The notes under the pieces were generated by a model. That model searched no databases and was not told where the DNA came from. It saw nothing but the letters and a program-made list of their open reading frames with translations. A stretch of 64,000 nt of DNA from NCBI RefSeq assembly GCF_010682065.1, contig NZ_JAAGWG010000007.1, positions 124,001-188,000 of the forward strand, given 5' to 3'. How positions within the stretch are numbered: position 1 is the first letter of the stretch; every line of letters begins with the position of its first letter. This document shows positions 1 through 6,866 of the stretch, in pieces. Source of the DNA: Blastococcus saxobsidens. Its GTDB lineage: Bacteria; Actinomycetota; Actinomycetes; Mycobacteriales; Geodermatophilaceae. The position numbers and the translations under genes were made by a program.

Positions 1-155
1 ACCGCGATGATGGGCTCGCCGTCGATGTCGCCGAGGGTGTTGAAGGTCGGCCCGGGCACCTGCGCCACGTACGGGACGGGGACCGTGGTGCCGAGCACGC
101 CGAACACCAGAAGCAGCACAGCACCGAGGCTGAGGACGGCGATCCGACGGGTCAC
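1..155 (-). CDS. YlbL-family PDZ/Lon-like membrane protease, N-terminal part only
   Basis: The reading frame runs off the left edge, so only about 51 residues are present. It begins at GTG 155 with VTRRIAVLSLG, followed by a hydrophobic stretch (about residues 9-24) that looks like a signal anchor. It continues VPVPYVAQVPGPTFNTLG, the segment typical of actinobacterial YlbL/Rv3194c proteins, which carry a PDZ domain and a C-terminal S16 (Lon-like) serine protease domain. Those domains lie outside the window. The gene is divergent from the DUF2342 gene, as in Mycobacterium (Rv3194c-Rv3195). The family call rests on this short N-terminus and the synteny. Confidence 0.72.
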   Translation of the reverse strand, partial: MTRRIAVLSLGAVLLLVFGVLGTTVPVPYVAQVPGPTFNTLGDIDGEPIIA

Positions 156-252
156 GAGGCGCGAGCCTATGTCGCCGACCTGGGCGGCGCCGTCGGCCGG
201 CTCCGTCCGCTCCCGGCGAAACGCTGGGCCCCCGGCGGGAAGATCACGCGTC

Positions 253-258
253 TACCGT
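253..258 (+). promoter_or_regulatory. Putative -10 box of a leaderless gene (TACCGT)
   Basis: TACCGT ends 6 nt before the ATG at 265, and no Shine-Dalgarno sequence is visible. This suggests that transcription starts at or next to the start codon. The same arrangement recurs at many genes in this window. Confidence 0.45.
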
Positions 259-264
259 GGACCC

Positions 265-1614
265 ATGAGCGACGTGCCCTTCGGATTCGGCCCGCCCGAC
301 CGCGACCCCGAGCGCCGCGAGCCCGGTCGCGGAGACCAGGGCGGCGGTGACCCGTTCGGCCTGGGGGCGCTGTTCGGCGGCATCGCCGGCGGCGGCTCGC
401 CGGAGGACGTGCTCGGGAAGATGCCGCTGTTCGCCGAGCTGCAGAAGCTCATGAACTGGTCGGGCGGCCCGGTCAACTGGGACCTCGCGCGGCAGGGCGC
501 CATCAGCGGCCTGGCGGCGGGGCACCAGCCCGCGTCGGATCCCGAGCGGTCCGGTGCGGCCGAGGCGCTGCGGCTGGCCGACCTCTGGCTGGACCAGGTG
601 ACCGAGCTGCCCTCGGGCATCGAGCGCACCGCCGCGTGGTCGCGCGTGGAGTGGGTGGAGCAGACCCTGCCCGCCTGGACCGCGCTGATCGACCCGCTCG
701 CCGAGAAGGTCGTCGCCGCGATGACCAGCGCCCTCCCCCAGGAGGCGGCGATGTCGTTCGGGCCGATCGCCGGGATCATGGGCCGGATGGGTGGGCTGAT
801 GTTCGGCGCCCAGGTCGGGCAGGCCATGGGCAAGCTCGCCGAGGAGGTGCTCACCAGCACCGACGTCGGGCTGCCGCTCGCACCGGCCGGCACGGGGGTG
901 CTGGTGCCGCAGAACCTCGCCGCGTTCGCCGAGGGGCTGGACCGCCCGGCCGACGAGGTGCGGCTGTTCGTCGCGCTGCGCGAGGCGGCGTCCCAGCGGC
1001 TGTTCGCCCACGTGCCGTGGCTGCGCCAGCAGCTGCAGGACGCGGTGCACGCCTACGCCCGCGGGATCTCCATCGACCGCGAGGCCATCGAGCGCGGCAT
1101 CAACGAGGCGATGGCCGGGGGCATGGGCGGCATCGACCCCAGCGACCCCGAGAGCATCCAGCGGCTGCTGGGCAGCGGCGTCCTGGAGCCGGAGGAGACC
1201 CCCGAGCAGCAGATGGCACTGCGCCGCCTGGAGACCCTGCTCGCCCTGGTCGAGGGGTGGGTGGACACCGTCGTGGCGGCCGCGGCCGCCGACCGCCTGC
1301 CCGGGCACGGCGCGCTCGCCGAGACCATGCGTCGTCGGCGGGCCTCCGGCGGACCGGCCGAGCAGACCTTCGCCACCCTCGTCGGCCTCCAGCTGCGGCC
1401 GCGCCGGCTGCGGGACGCCGCCACCGTCTGGGGCGCCATGACGCAGCAGCACGGGGCCGAGGCCCGCGACGCCCTGTGGTCCCACCCCGACCTGCTGCCG
1501 ACGTCCGACGACCTGGACGAGCCGCTGGACTTCGTCGCCCGGCAGGGACTGGACGACGAGCTGCGGGCCCTCACCGCCGACGACGCCGAGCCGGAGAAGC
1601 CCGAGGACCAGTAA
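265..1614 (+). CDS. DUF2342 family putative zinc-dependent metalloprotease (Rv3195-like)
   Basis: A protein of 449 aa. The reading frame is open further upstream, but ATG 265 is preferred because residues from MSDVPFGFGP onward look native and a TACCGT box sits just upstream. After a Gly/Pro-rich N-terminus come the segments RQGAISGLAAG, VRLFVALREAASQRLFAHVPWLR (about 232-254) and a C-terminal SHPDLLPTSDDLDEPLDF, all typical of DUF2342. The family is annotated as putative metallohydrolases; I see no HExxH motif, so catalysis is inferred from the family only. Residue 243 is Ser in EAASQRLF, where I recall His in relatives (not verified). Synteny with Rv3194c-Rv3195-Rv3196 supports the identity. 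Confidence 0.82.
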   Translation: MSDVPFGFGPPDRDPERREPGRGDQGGGDPFGLGALFGGIAGGGSPEDVLGKMPLFAELQKLMNWSGGPVNWDLARQGAISGLAAGHQPASDPERSGAAEALRLADLWLDQVTELPSGIERTAAWSRVEWVEQTLPAWTALIDPLAEKVVAAMTSALPQEAAMSFGPIAGIMGRMGGLMFGAQVGQAMGKLAEEVLTSTDVGLPLAPAGTGVLVPQNLAAFAEGLDRPADEVRLFVALREAASQRLFAHVPWLRQQLQDAVHAYARGISIDREAIERGINEAMAGGMGGIDPSDPESIQRLLGSGVLEPEETPEQQMALRRLETLLALVEGWVDTVVAAAAADRLPGHGALAETMRRRRASGGPAEQTFATLVGLQLRPRRLRDAATVWGAMTQQHGAEARDALWSHPDLLPTSDDLDEPLDFVARQGLDDELRALTADDAEPEKPEDQ

Positions 1615-1640
1615 GGCCCCGCCGCGAGCGGGTCACGTGC

Positions 1641-1677
1641 TGGAACGGCCCTCGGCAGGGCCCTGCAGGAGGGTCCT
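1641..1677 (-). repeat. 3'-flank stem-loop element, family 1, shortened copy
   Basis: Read on the + strand it has the family flank TGGAACGG, a stem CCCTC/GAGGG (1649-1653 with 1669-1673) and the closing TCCT. The loop is only about 15 nt, so most of the conserved core is missing. It begins 3 nt after the stop codon of the YgjP-like gene and separates two convergent genes, so it may also work as a terminator. Confidence 0.6.
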
Positions 1678-1680
1678 GCT

Positions 1681-2289
1681 TCAGTCGACGTCGTCGGGCG
1701 AGGTCTCCAGCCCGGCGGCACCGGCCGTGGCGGCGAGCTCCACGCCCTCGAGGAAGCCGCGCGCCCGCTCCGCCCGCGGATAGCGGGCGACCAGCGCCCA
1801 GAAGCGCTCGTCGTGGCCGGGCTCCAGCAGGTGCACCAGCTCGTGCACCAGCACGTAGTCCACGACGTAGTCGGGCATCGACTGCAGCCGGCTGGACAAC
1901 CGGATGCTGCGGTCGGCCGGGGTGCAGGAGCCCCAGCGGCGGTGCTGGTTGTCGACCCACCGGACGCTCGCCGGCTCGGCCAGCCCGTCCAGGTGGGCCG
2001 CCGACAGCGAGCGGGCCCGGCTCAGGAGCTCGGTGTCCCCACCCATGGACCGCTTGCGGCGCTCCTCGCGCGTACGCAGCTTGGCCACCATCTGGGCCAC
2101 CCAGCGCTGCTCCTCGGCGGGGCTGAACGCCGCCGGGATGAGCACGACGGTGCGCCCCATCTCCCGGTAGGCGGTCACCGTCCGGCGACGGCGCGGGCTG
2201 CGCCGGACCTCCACGACATCGCCGTCCGCCGGCTCAGGCAGGGCGGAGGCATCGGAAGGGGTTGCGGGCACGGGGGAACCGTAAGACAC
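1681..2289 (-). CDS. YgjP-like (M48-related) zinc metallopeptidase
   Basis: A protein of 202 aa with a YgjP/DUF45 metallopeptidase domain over its C-terminal two-thirds. The zinc site is clear: HELVH at 149-153 and a third His at 159 in GHDERFW. The preceding WGSCTPADRSIRLSSRL is also typical of the family. The first 40 residues are Pro/Arg-rich and low in complexity. GTG 2289 is the assumed start; the frame stays open to 2634 but that extension looks non-coding. It is convergent with the DUF2342 gene. The family is likely a protease of unknown substrate; the Rv3194c-Rv3197 neighbourhood suggests a housekeeping role. Confidence 0.78.
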   Translation of the reverse strand: MSYGSPVPATPSDASALPEPADGDVVEVRRSPRRRRTVTAYREMGRTVVLIPAAFSPAEEQRWVAQMVAKLRTREERRKRSMGGDTELLSRARSLSAAHLDGLAEPASVRWVDNQHRRWGSCTPADRSIRLSSRLQSMPDYVVDYVLVHELVHLLEPGHDERFWALVARYPRAERARGFLEGVELAATAGAAGLETSPDDVD

Positions 2290-2680
2290 CCGACCGGCGT
2301 CGCGCCTGCGCACGGACACCCTCTCGGGTGCAGGTCGCACGGACGGTGGACACGGCGGCGTCTCCAGACGGTGACGATGTGCCGGCCGGCGCCCGTCCAC
2401 AACCCGGACGGGGGCATCTGCGCAGCTGGACGCCGGGTCCGGGGCTGCGGACAGCGAGGTGTCCCCCGGCCGTCCCCGGGCCACGCACAGCGACACGCCT
2501 GTTCCTCCCCATCGCGTCCACAGGTCTGTCCACAGCTGTGGGTGACTGAGTGCGACCGTCGGTCCGCCGGCGGCCCAGCGGGCACGCCGCCGAGGGCATC
2601 GGGTGGGCCGCGCCCGGGTAGCGTTCCCGCGCAACGGCGCCCGGCGTGCGAGCCGGAGCGCCCCGAGACGAGGAGATCCC
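2290..2680. other. Divergent intergenic region, no gene seen
   Basis: About 390 bases separate the YgjP-like gene from the small zinc-ribbon gene. I find no convincing coding frame. It holds a 12-bp palindrome CCACAGCTGTGG near 2530-2541 and a TAGCGT box about 60 nt before GTG 2681 that could be a -10 element. Two DnaA-box-like sequences (2394-2402, 2526-2534) are too few to suggest an origin. Confidence 0.5.
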
Positions 2681-2833
2681 GTGGCGGAGAGCTACAACGG
2701 CTACTGCGTGAAGTGCAAGGACAAGCGCGACTTCGACGGCGAGGTCAAGGTCAGCGAGTCCGGTCGCCGGATGGCGCAGGGCACCTGCCCCGTGTGCGGC
2801 ACCAAGATGAACCGGATCCTCGGCAAGGCCTGA
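2681..2833 (+). CDS. Small zinc-ribbon protein (DUF5679)
   Basis: A 50-aa protein starting at GTG 2681, with AGGAG 6 nt upstream at 2671-2675. Two Cys pairs, C9-x2-C12 (CVKC) and C36-x2-C39 (CPVC), make one zinc-ribbon knuckle. The sequence KDKRDFDGEVKVSESGRRMA between them matches the DUF5679 family, which is widespread in actinobacteria. Its function is unknown; binding of nucleic acid or protein is plausible for a single zinc ribbon. It is followed by a family 1 stem-loop element and a strong hairpin, so it is probably transcribed alone. Confidence 0.85.
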   Translation: MAESYNGYCVKCKDKRDFDGEVKVSESGRRMAQGTCPVCGTKMNRILGKA

Positions 2834-2836
2834 ACG

Positions 2837-2898
2837 AGGACCACCCTCCTCCCACGCCTCGCACGCTCGGCGCGGGCCCCTGGAGGGTGGCCGTTCCA
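2837..2898 (+). repeat. 3'-flank stem-loop element, family 1
   Basis: It begins 3 nt after the stop codon. In gene sense it reads AGGA, then a perfect 9-bp stem CCACCCTCC (2841-2849) with GGAGGGTGG (2882-2890), a 32-nt loop containing CACGCCTCGC and GCGCGGGCCCC, then CCGTTCCA. The loop is nearly identical to that of the copy at 34871-34934 although the stems have unrelated sequences. Confidence 0.8.
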
Positions 2899-2909
2899 TC
2901 GACTCACCA

Positions 2910-2938
2910 CGGCGGCGTCCCTCCCGGGGACGCCGCCG
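2910..2938 (+). terminator. Hairpin terminator after the zinc-ribbon gene
   Basis: A perfect 12-bp stem, CGGCGGCGTCCC at 2910-2921 with GGGACGCCGCCG at 2927-2938, has a 5-nt loop and is followed by TTCG. The T tract is poor, as is common in high-GC genomes. Confidence 0.6.
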
Positions 2939-3001
2939 TTCGCCGTCCGGGGCCTGTGGAGAACCGCCACCCGCCGTCGTCCCGGCTGCCACGCTGCCGG
3001 G

Positions 3002-4117
3002 GTGATCGAGAACGCCCATCCCCTCCTGCCCGCCGCCACCCCCTTGCTGCACGGCGAGGGGGACACCGTGCAGGTCGGTGGCGTCGATTCGACCGACGGC
3101 GTGCTGCTGGGGCCGGCCCGGGGCCTGCCACAGGTGCTGCGCGGTCTCGACGGCCGGAGGTCCCAGCGCACGGTGCGGGAGGAGGCGGCCGGAGCGGGGC
3201 TCGATCCCGGACTGCTCGACGCCGTCCTCGACGCCCTGCGGGGGGCCGGCCTGCTCACCGACCTCGACCCCGCCGACCTGCTCGCCGTGGGGGCCGGCCC
3301 GGCCGCGGTGGCGCGGGCCACCGTCGAGTTGCCCTCCGCGGTCGGCAACCCGCCGTTGCCCGTGTGGCGGACGCGGAGGCTGTCCACCGTGGTCGTCGAC
3401 GGCGCCACACGGGTCGGTACGCCGCTGGCCGCCGTGCTCGCGGCCAGCGGCGTGGGTCGCGTGGTCGTGCGGGACACCGGCGTGGTGACGGCGGCGGACG
3501 CCGTCGTCGGTGGGCTGACGGCCGCCGACGAGGGTCGTCCCAGGGTGCTCGCGGCGGCCGACGCGGTGCGCCGGGTGGACCCCGCGGCCGACCTGCGCCC
3601 GCTCCCGCCCGGGACCGTGCCGGACCTCACGGTGCTCACCCGGCCGTGGGCGGCGTCCGATCCCGTCGCGGCCGGCCGGGCGGACGACGGCGCGCACCTG
3701 GTGGCGACGGTGCGGGGCGAGACGGGCGTCGTCGGCCCCCTCGTGGTCCCGGGCGCGACCAGCTGCCTGCGCTGCGCCGACCTGCACCGGCGGGACAGCG
3801 ACCACCGGTGGCCGCGGCTGGCCGCCCAGCTCACCGCGGCCGAGGCACCGGCCAGCGGCTCGACGGCGACCTGCCTGCTCACCGCGCTCCTCGCGGCCGG
3901 CCAGGTGCTGGCCTACCTGGACGGCACCGGCGCGCCCGTGACGCTCGAGGCGACCGTCGAGGTGCGGCCGCCCGATCTCGTCCCCCGGCTGCGCCGGTGG
4001 CCGGCGCACCCGTCCTGCGCGTGCGGCGCGGCGGGGGCCCCTTCCCCCTCGCCGGGAGGGGACGATCCCGCTCCTCCCGGCGGGACCTCCCCCGGACAAG
4101 GGACAATGGGCAGCTGA
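3002..4117 (+). CDS. ThiF/TOMM cyclodehydratase-like protein of unknown function
   Basis: A protein of 371 aa starting at GTG 3002. The N-terminal 125 residues form a winged-helix-like region (LLDAVLDALRGAGLL). A Rossmann-type segment STVVVDGATRVGTPLAAVLA follows near 125-145, where a ThiF/E1 nucleotide site would be, but the GxGxxG motif is degenerate. Two Cys pairs, C255/C258 (CLRC) and C339/C341 (SCAC), look like a split zinc site as in ThiF and TOMM leader-binding proteins. No precursor peptide or other RiPP gene is nearby. It precedes an ABC1 kinase, as Rv3196 does, so a housekeeping role is more likely than natural-product synthesis. Confidence 0.62.
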   Translation: MIENAHPLLPAATPLLHGEGDTVQVGGVDSTDGVLLGPARGLPQVLRGLDGRRSQRTVREEAAGAGLDPGLLDAVLDALRGAGLLTDLDPADLLAVGAGPAAVARATVELPSAVGNPPLPVWRTRRLSTVVVDGATRVGTPLAAVLAASGVGRVVVRDTGVVTAADAVVGGLTAADEGRPRVLAAADAVRRVDPAADLRPLPPGTVPDLTVLTRPWAASDPVAAGRADDGAHLVATVRGETGVVGPLVVPGATSCLRCADLHRRDSDHRWPRLAAQLTAAEAPASGSTATCLLTALLAAGQVLAYLDGTGAPVTLEATVEVRPPDLVPRLRRWPAHPSCACGAAGAPSPSPGGDDPAPPGGTSPGQGTMGS

Positions 4118-4183
4118 GCGAGCTCACGGGCTCACCGCACACGACACGGCCCCGCTTCCGCGGGTCGCCGGCGAGGAGGACGC

Positions 4184-5506
4184 GTGAGTGACGAGCGACC
4201 GGTGATGCCACGGGGATCGGTCGCGCGCACGGCGCGCCTGGCGTCCCTGCCGCTGGGCGCCGCGGGTCGGGCCACGCTCGGGCTGGGCAGGCGGCTGTCC
4301 GGGCAGTCCGCGGAGACGGTGAACGCCGAGCTCCAGCAGCGCACCGCCGAGCAGCTGTTCGCCGTCCTGGGCCAGCTGAAGGGCGGGGCCATGAAACTCG
4401 GCCAGACGTTGTCGGTGTTCGAGGCGGCGGTGCCCGAGGAGATGGCCGCGCCCTACCGGGAAGCGCTCACCAAGCTGCAGGAGGAAGCACCTCCGATGCC
4501 GGTGCGGACGGTGCACGCGGTGCTCGCCCAGCAGCTGGGCGGGACCTGGCGGCAGCGCTTCGAGGAGTTCGACGACGCCCCCGCGGCGGCGGCGAGCATC
4601 GGGCAGGTGCACCGGGCGACGTGGCGGGACGGCCGGGACGTCGCGGTGAAGATCCAGTACCCGGGCGCGGGGACGGCCCTGATGTCCGACCTCAACCAGC
4701 TCGCCCGGTTCGCCCGCCTCTTCTCGTCGCTCTTCCCCGGGCTCGACGTCAAGCCGCTGATCGCCGAGCTGAAGGCGCGGGTGATCGAGGAGCTCGACTA
4801 CGGCCTGGAGGCCGACGCGCAGCGGGCATTCGCTGCCGCCTACGCCGGCGACGCGGAGATCGCGGTGCCCCGGGTCGTGGCAAGTGCGCCGAAGGTCGTG
4901 GTCTCCGAGTGGCTGGAGGGCACGCCGCTGTCGCGGATCATCGCCGACGGCTCACGGGAGCAGCGGGACCGCGCGGGGCGGCTGCTGGCGGTGCTGCACT
5001 TCTCGGGCCCGCAGCGCGCCGGCCTGCTGCACGCCGACCCGCACCCGGGCAACTTCCGGCTGATGCCGGACGGGCGTCTGGGCGTCATCGACTTCGGTGC
5101 GACCGCACGGCTGCCCGACGGGCACCCCGAGCCGATCGGCCGGCTGCTGCGCTGGGCGCTGGCCGGCCGTGCGGCCGAGGTGCTGGCCGACCTCCGCTCG
5201 GAGGGCTTCGTGCGGCCGGGCGTGGACATCGACCCGGAGGGGGTCCTGGACTACCTGCGGCCGCTCCTGGAGCCGGTCGCCGGCGCTCGCTTCCACTTCA
5301 CGCGGGCCTGGATGCAGGAGCAGGCGGCCCGCATCGCCGACCCGCGCACCGAGGCCAACCGCCTGGGACGCCAGCTGAACCTGCCGCCGGCGTACCTGCT
5401 GATCCACCGGGTCACGATCGGTTCGATCGGGGTCCTCTGCCAGCTCGACGCCGCCACCGACTGGCGAGCGGTGCTCGAGGAGTGGCTCCCCGGCTTCGCG
5501 GACTGA
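4184..5506 (+). CDS. ABC1/UbiB-family atypical kinase (Rv3197-like)
   Basis: A protein of 440 aa starting at GTG 4184 behind a strong GAGGAGGA (4173-4180). It shows the ABC1 (AarF/UbiB/ADCK) signature: KLGQTLS near 70, ASIGQVHRA near 140, the ATP-binding lysine K156 in VAVKIQYPG, LHADPHPGNF near 281-290 and VIDFG near 301. Family members are atypical protein-kinase-like ATPases linked to quinone or lipid metabolism. In mycobacteria the orthologue lies next to whiB7 and has been linked to macrolide tolerance; I recall that only generally. It is convergent with the whiB7 operon. Confidence 0.88.
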   Translation: MSDERPVMPRGSVARTARLASLPLGAAGRATLGLGRRLSGQSAETVNAELQQRTAEQLFAVLGQLKGGAMKLGQTLSVFEAAVPEEMAAPYREALTKLQEEAPPMPVRTVHAVLAQQLGGTWRQRFEEFDDAPAAAASIGQVHRATWRDGRDVAVKIQYPGAGTALMSDLNQLARFARLFSSLFPGLDVKPLIAELKARVIEELDYGLEADAQRAFAAAYAGDAEIAVPRVVASAPKVVVSEWLEGTPLSRIIADGSREQRDRAGRLLAVLHFSGPQRAGLLHADPHPGNFRLMPDGRLGVIDFGATARLPDGHPEPIGRLLRWALAGRAAEVLADLRSEGFVRPGVDIDPEGVLDYLRPLLEPVAGARFHFTRAWMQEQAARIADPRTEANRLGRQLNLPPAYLLIHRVTIGSIGVLCQLDAATDWRAVLEEWLPGFAD

Positions 5507-5555
5507 GACGCGTACCTCCGGACAGCACCACGACGCGGGGTGGTCGTGCCGAGTG

Positions 5556-5643
5556 GGGCCCGGAGGGCTCCGCGCAGGCAGGACGGACCCGCTCCACGCG
5601 AACCGGGGACGGCACGTGGTCGCGGTGCGGTCCGGAGGATCGC
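5556..5643 (-). repeat. 88-bp dispersed element, family 2
   Basis: The unit is bounded by two short hairpins with a GGA loop: GGGCCC-GGA-GGGCTC at 5556-5570 and GCGGTCC-GGA-GGATCGC at 5627-5643. Between them lie GACGGCACGTGGTCGCGG and related sequence also found at 15404-15493 and, inside adnB, at 22585-22673. It ends 7 nt before the stop codon of the small gene at 5651, so in gene sense it lies just downstream of that gene. Confidence 0.65.
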
Positions 5644-5650
5644 GATGTGT

Positions 5651-5815
5651 TCAGTAGACGGCGGCGCTGGCGCGTGCGGCCCGGCGGACCGCACGCTCGG
5701 CCCGACGGTTGGCCCGTCGTGCCAGGTAGAGACGCCGGGCACGTGCAGCCGCCCGGGCCTCGGCCTGCAGCTCTGCGGATCTGCTGCGGGCCATCTCGTG
5801 CTCGATGGAGTACAT
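5651..5815 (-). CDS. Small basic helical protein, unknown function
   Basis: A 54-aa protein starting at ATG 5815 with AGGA about 9 nt upstream. MYSIEHEMARSRSAELQAEA is followed by a long Ala/Arg-rich stretch (RRANRRAERAVRRAARASAAVY), so it is probably one amphipathic, very basic helix. It follows whiB7 after about 50 nt on the same strand and may be cotranscribed. Similar small proteins beginning MYxxEHEMAR occur in actinobacteria as far as I recall, with no known function. An upstream in-frame ATG at 5854 would add 13 residues but lacks a visible ribosome site. A family 2 element lies immediately downstream. Confidence 0.6.
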   Translation of the reverse strand: MYSIEHEMARSRSAELQAEARAAARARRLYLARRANRRAERAVRRAARASAAVY

Positions 5816-5865
5816 CGCTGGTTCCTTCACTGTGCTGAGGGTCTGTCGGGACATGACGTCGGGGC

Positions 5866-6234
5866 TCACGCGGCGACCACCTTCCGGGGGCGGCCCCGCG
5901 GCCGCTTCCGGGCGATGACCTCGCCCCGCTCGAAGATCTCGCCGCCCCAGACGCCCCACGGCTCGGCGCGGTCGAGCGCACCGGCCAGGCACGACTGGCG
6001 CACCGGGCAGCTGCCGCAGTGACCCTTCGCGAGCTCGAGCTCGCTCGGGCTCTCGGCGAACCACAGATCCGGGTCCTCCACCCGGCACGGCAGCGGGAGC
6101 CGGACCGGAGCGGGAGACAGGGGCGGGCGAGGCCGTCCCCGGTGGGGCGGGTGGGGAAAGGTCGGCGTCGGTCCACCGGTCCGGGGGAGCCCGGGTCGGC
6201 GGTGGGACGTCGGGCGGTCGATCGTCTGCTGCAC
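5866..6234 (-). CDS. whiB7: WhiB7 redox-responsive transcription factor
   Basis: A 122-aa protein. Four cysteines for a [4Fe-4S] cluster are C50, C73, C76 and C82 (CGSCPVRQSC), followed by GVWGGEIF at 94-101 and the AT-hook RGRPRK at 113-118. The AT-hook marks WhiB7 among Wbl proteins. WhiB7 binds the primary sigma factor and activates intrinsic antibiotic-resistance genes at promoters with AT-rich DNA upstream of the -35. Such a promoter, a leader ORF and an attenuator hairpin lie upstream. The N-terminal 45 residues are Pro/Arg-rich and longer than usual, so the real start may be further inside. Position between the ABC1 kinase and uvrD2 matches Mycobacterium. Confidence 0.93.
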   Translation of the reverse strand: MQQTIDRPTSHRRPGLPRTGGPTPTFPHPPHRGRPRPPLSPAPVRLPLPCRVEDPDLWFAESPSELELAKGHCGSCPVRQSCLAGALDRAEPWGVWGGEIFERGEVIARKRPRGRPRKVVAA

Positions 6235-6310
6235 TGCCGCTCCTCCTCGTACTCGTCGGGTACGGCCGGCGGGGGCCCGCCGACCGAAGTCGGGGCCGGG
6301 CGCCGCGGAG

Positions 6311-6353
6311 GAAACACAAAGGCCGCGGATCCCGGGGTTCGGGTTCCGCGGCC
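6311..6353 (-). terminator. whiB7 leader attenuator (intrinsic terminator)
   Basis: On the minus strand, GGCCGCGGA pairs with TCCGCGGCC (6345-6353 and 6321-6329, 9 bp), with an inner CCCG/CGGG stem, followed by TTTGTGTTTC (6320-6311). It lies 21 nt after the leader ORF stop and about 75 nt before whiB7. This matches the uORF-plus-terminator attenuation described for whiB7/wblC in actinomycetes. Confidence 0.82.
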
Positions 6354-6374
6354 TCGAGGAGGACCGGTCGAGCG

Positions 6375-6674
6375 CTAGCTCTGCGGTCTCCCCGGGGAAT
6401 GGATCCCGAGGGTGGTGCCGTCGTTCGTGGGCAGGTAGGTGGGCGCGAGGAAGCGCTCGACGAGGGGCTCGTGCACGCGGCGCCGGCCGGTGACGAGGGC
6501 GTTGGTGCCGGTGGCGGCGGTCACCGGAGCGGTGCGCCGGCAGGCGACTGCGGGCAGACCGGTCCCCTGGAACGGAGCGGCGGCACCGGACATGGTGGAG
6601 CCACTCGTGCGCACGTCAGCGCCGCCCAGGCCGAGGAGGTCGGCGGACGGGGCAAGCCACGTCGTGGTGATCAT
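6375..6674 (-). CDS. Leader ORF upstream of whiB7 (99 codons)
   Basis: It starts at ATG 6674 with a strong AAGGAGGGG 7 nt upstream and encodes 99 aa beginning MITTTWLAPSADLL. There is no recognisable domain, signal peptide or zinc motif; the C-terminal third (FLAPTYLPTNDGTTLGIHS) is rich in Pro and Thr. It lies inside the whiB7 transcript, between a promoter about 70 nt upstream and the attenuator 21 nt downstream. I infer that its translation controls terminator formation, as short uORFs do for whiB7/wblC in other actinomycetes. Known uORFs are as a rule much shorter, so it may also make a functional small protein. Confidence 0.66.
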   Translation of the reverse strand: MITTTWLAPSADLLGLGGADVRTSGSTMSGAAAPFQGTGLPAVACRRTAPVTAATGTNALVTGRRRVHEPLVERFLAPTYLPTNDGTTLGIHSPGRPQS

Positions 6675-6751
6675 CGAAATGCCCCTCCTTCCTCGCTCCG
6701 CGTCCCGGCCGACGGCCGGGCTCGCACGGGGGTGCAGCTCGTGTGGTCAGG

Positions 6752-6790
6752 ACCATAGGGGTCCTGCTCAGAACCGGTCAAACGAATTAA
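6752..6790 (-). promoter_or_regulatory. whiB7 promoter with WhiB7-type AT-rich element
   Basis: On the minus strand the order is TTAATTC (6790-6784), -35 TTGACC (6781-6776), an 18-nt spacer and -10 TATGGT (6757-6752). The AT-rich patch directly upstream of the -35 in otherwise GC-rich DNA is the known mark of WhiB7-activated promoters. The expected transcription start is near 6745, giving a leader of about 510 nt. Confidence 0.82.
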
Positions 6791-6866
6791 CGGAACTTCC
6801 TGCGGACGGGCCCGAGGGCGGGTCCGGCGCCGCATGTCGTCGCCCTCGGCGACGGCATGCGCCCGC

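Noticed and set aside
244..1485. Long open frame on the minus strand opposite the DUF2342 gene
   Set aside because: It is antisense to a well-supported gene, shows no family motif and has the Gly/Arg/Ala-biased composition of GC-rich shadow frames.
2394..2534. DnaA-box-like CGTCCACAA and CTGTCCACA, suggesting an origin
   Set aside because: Only two imperfect boxes, no AT-rich stretch, no dnaA or dnaN nearby.
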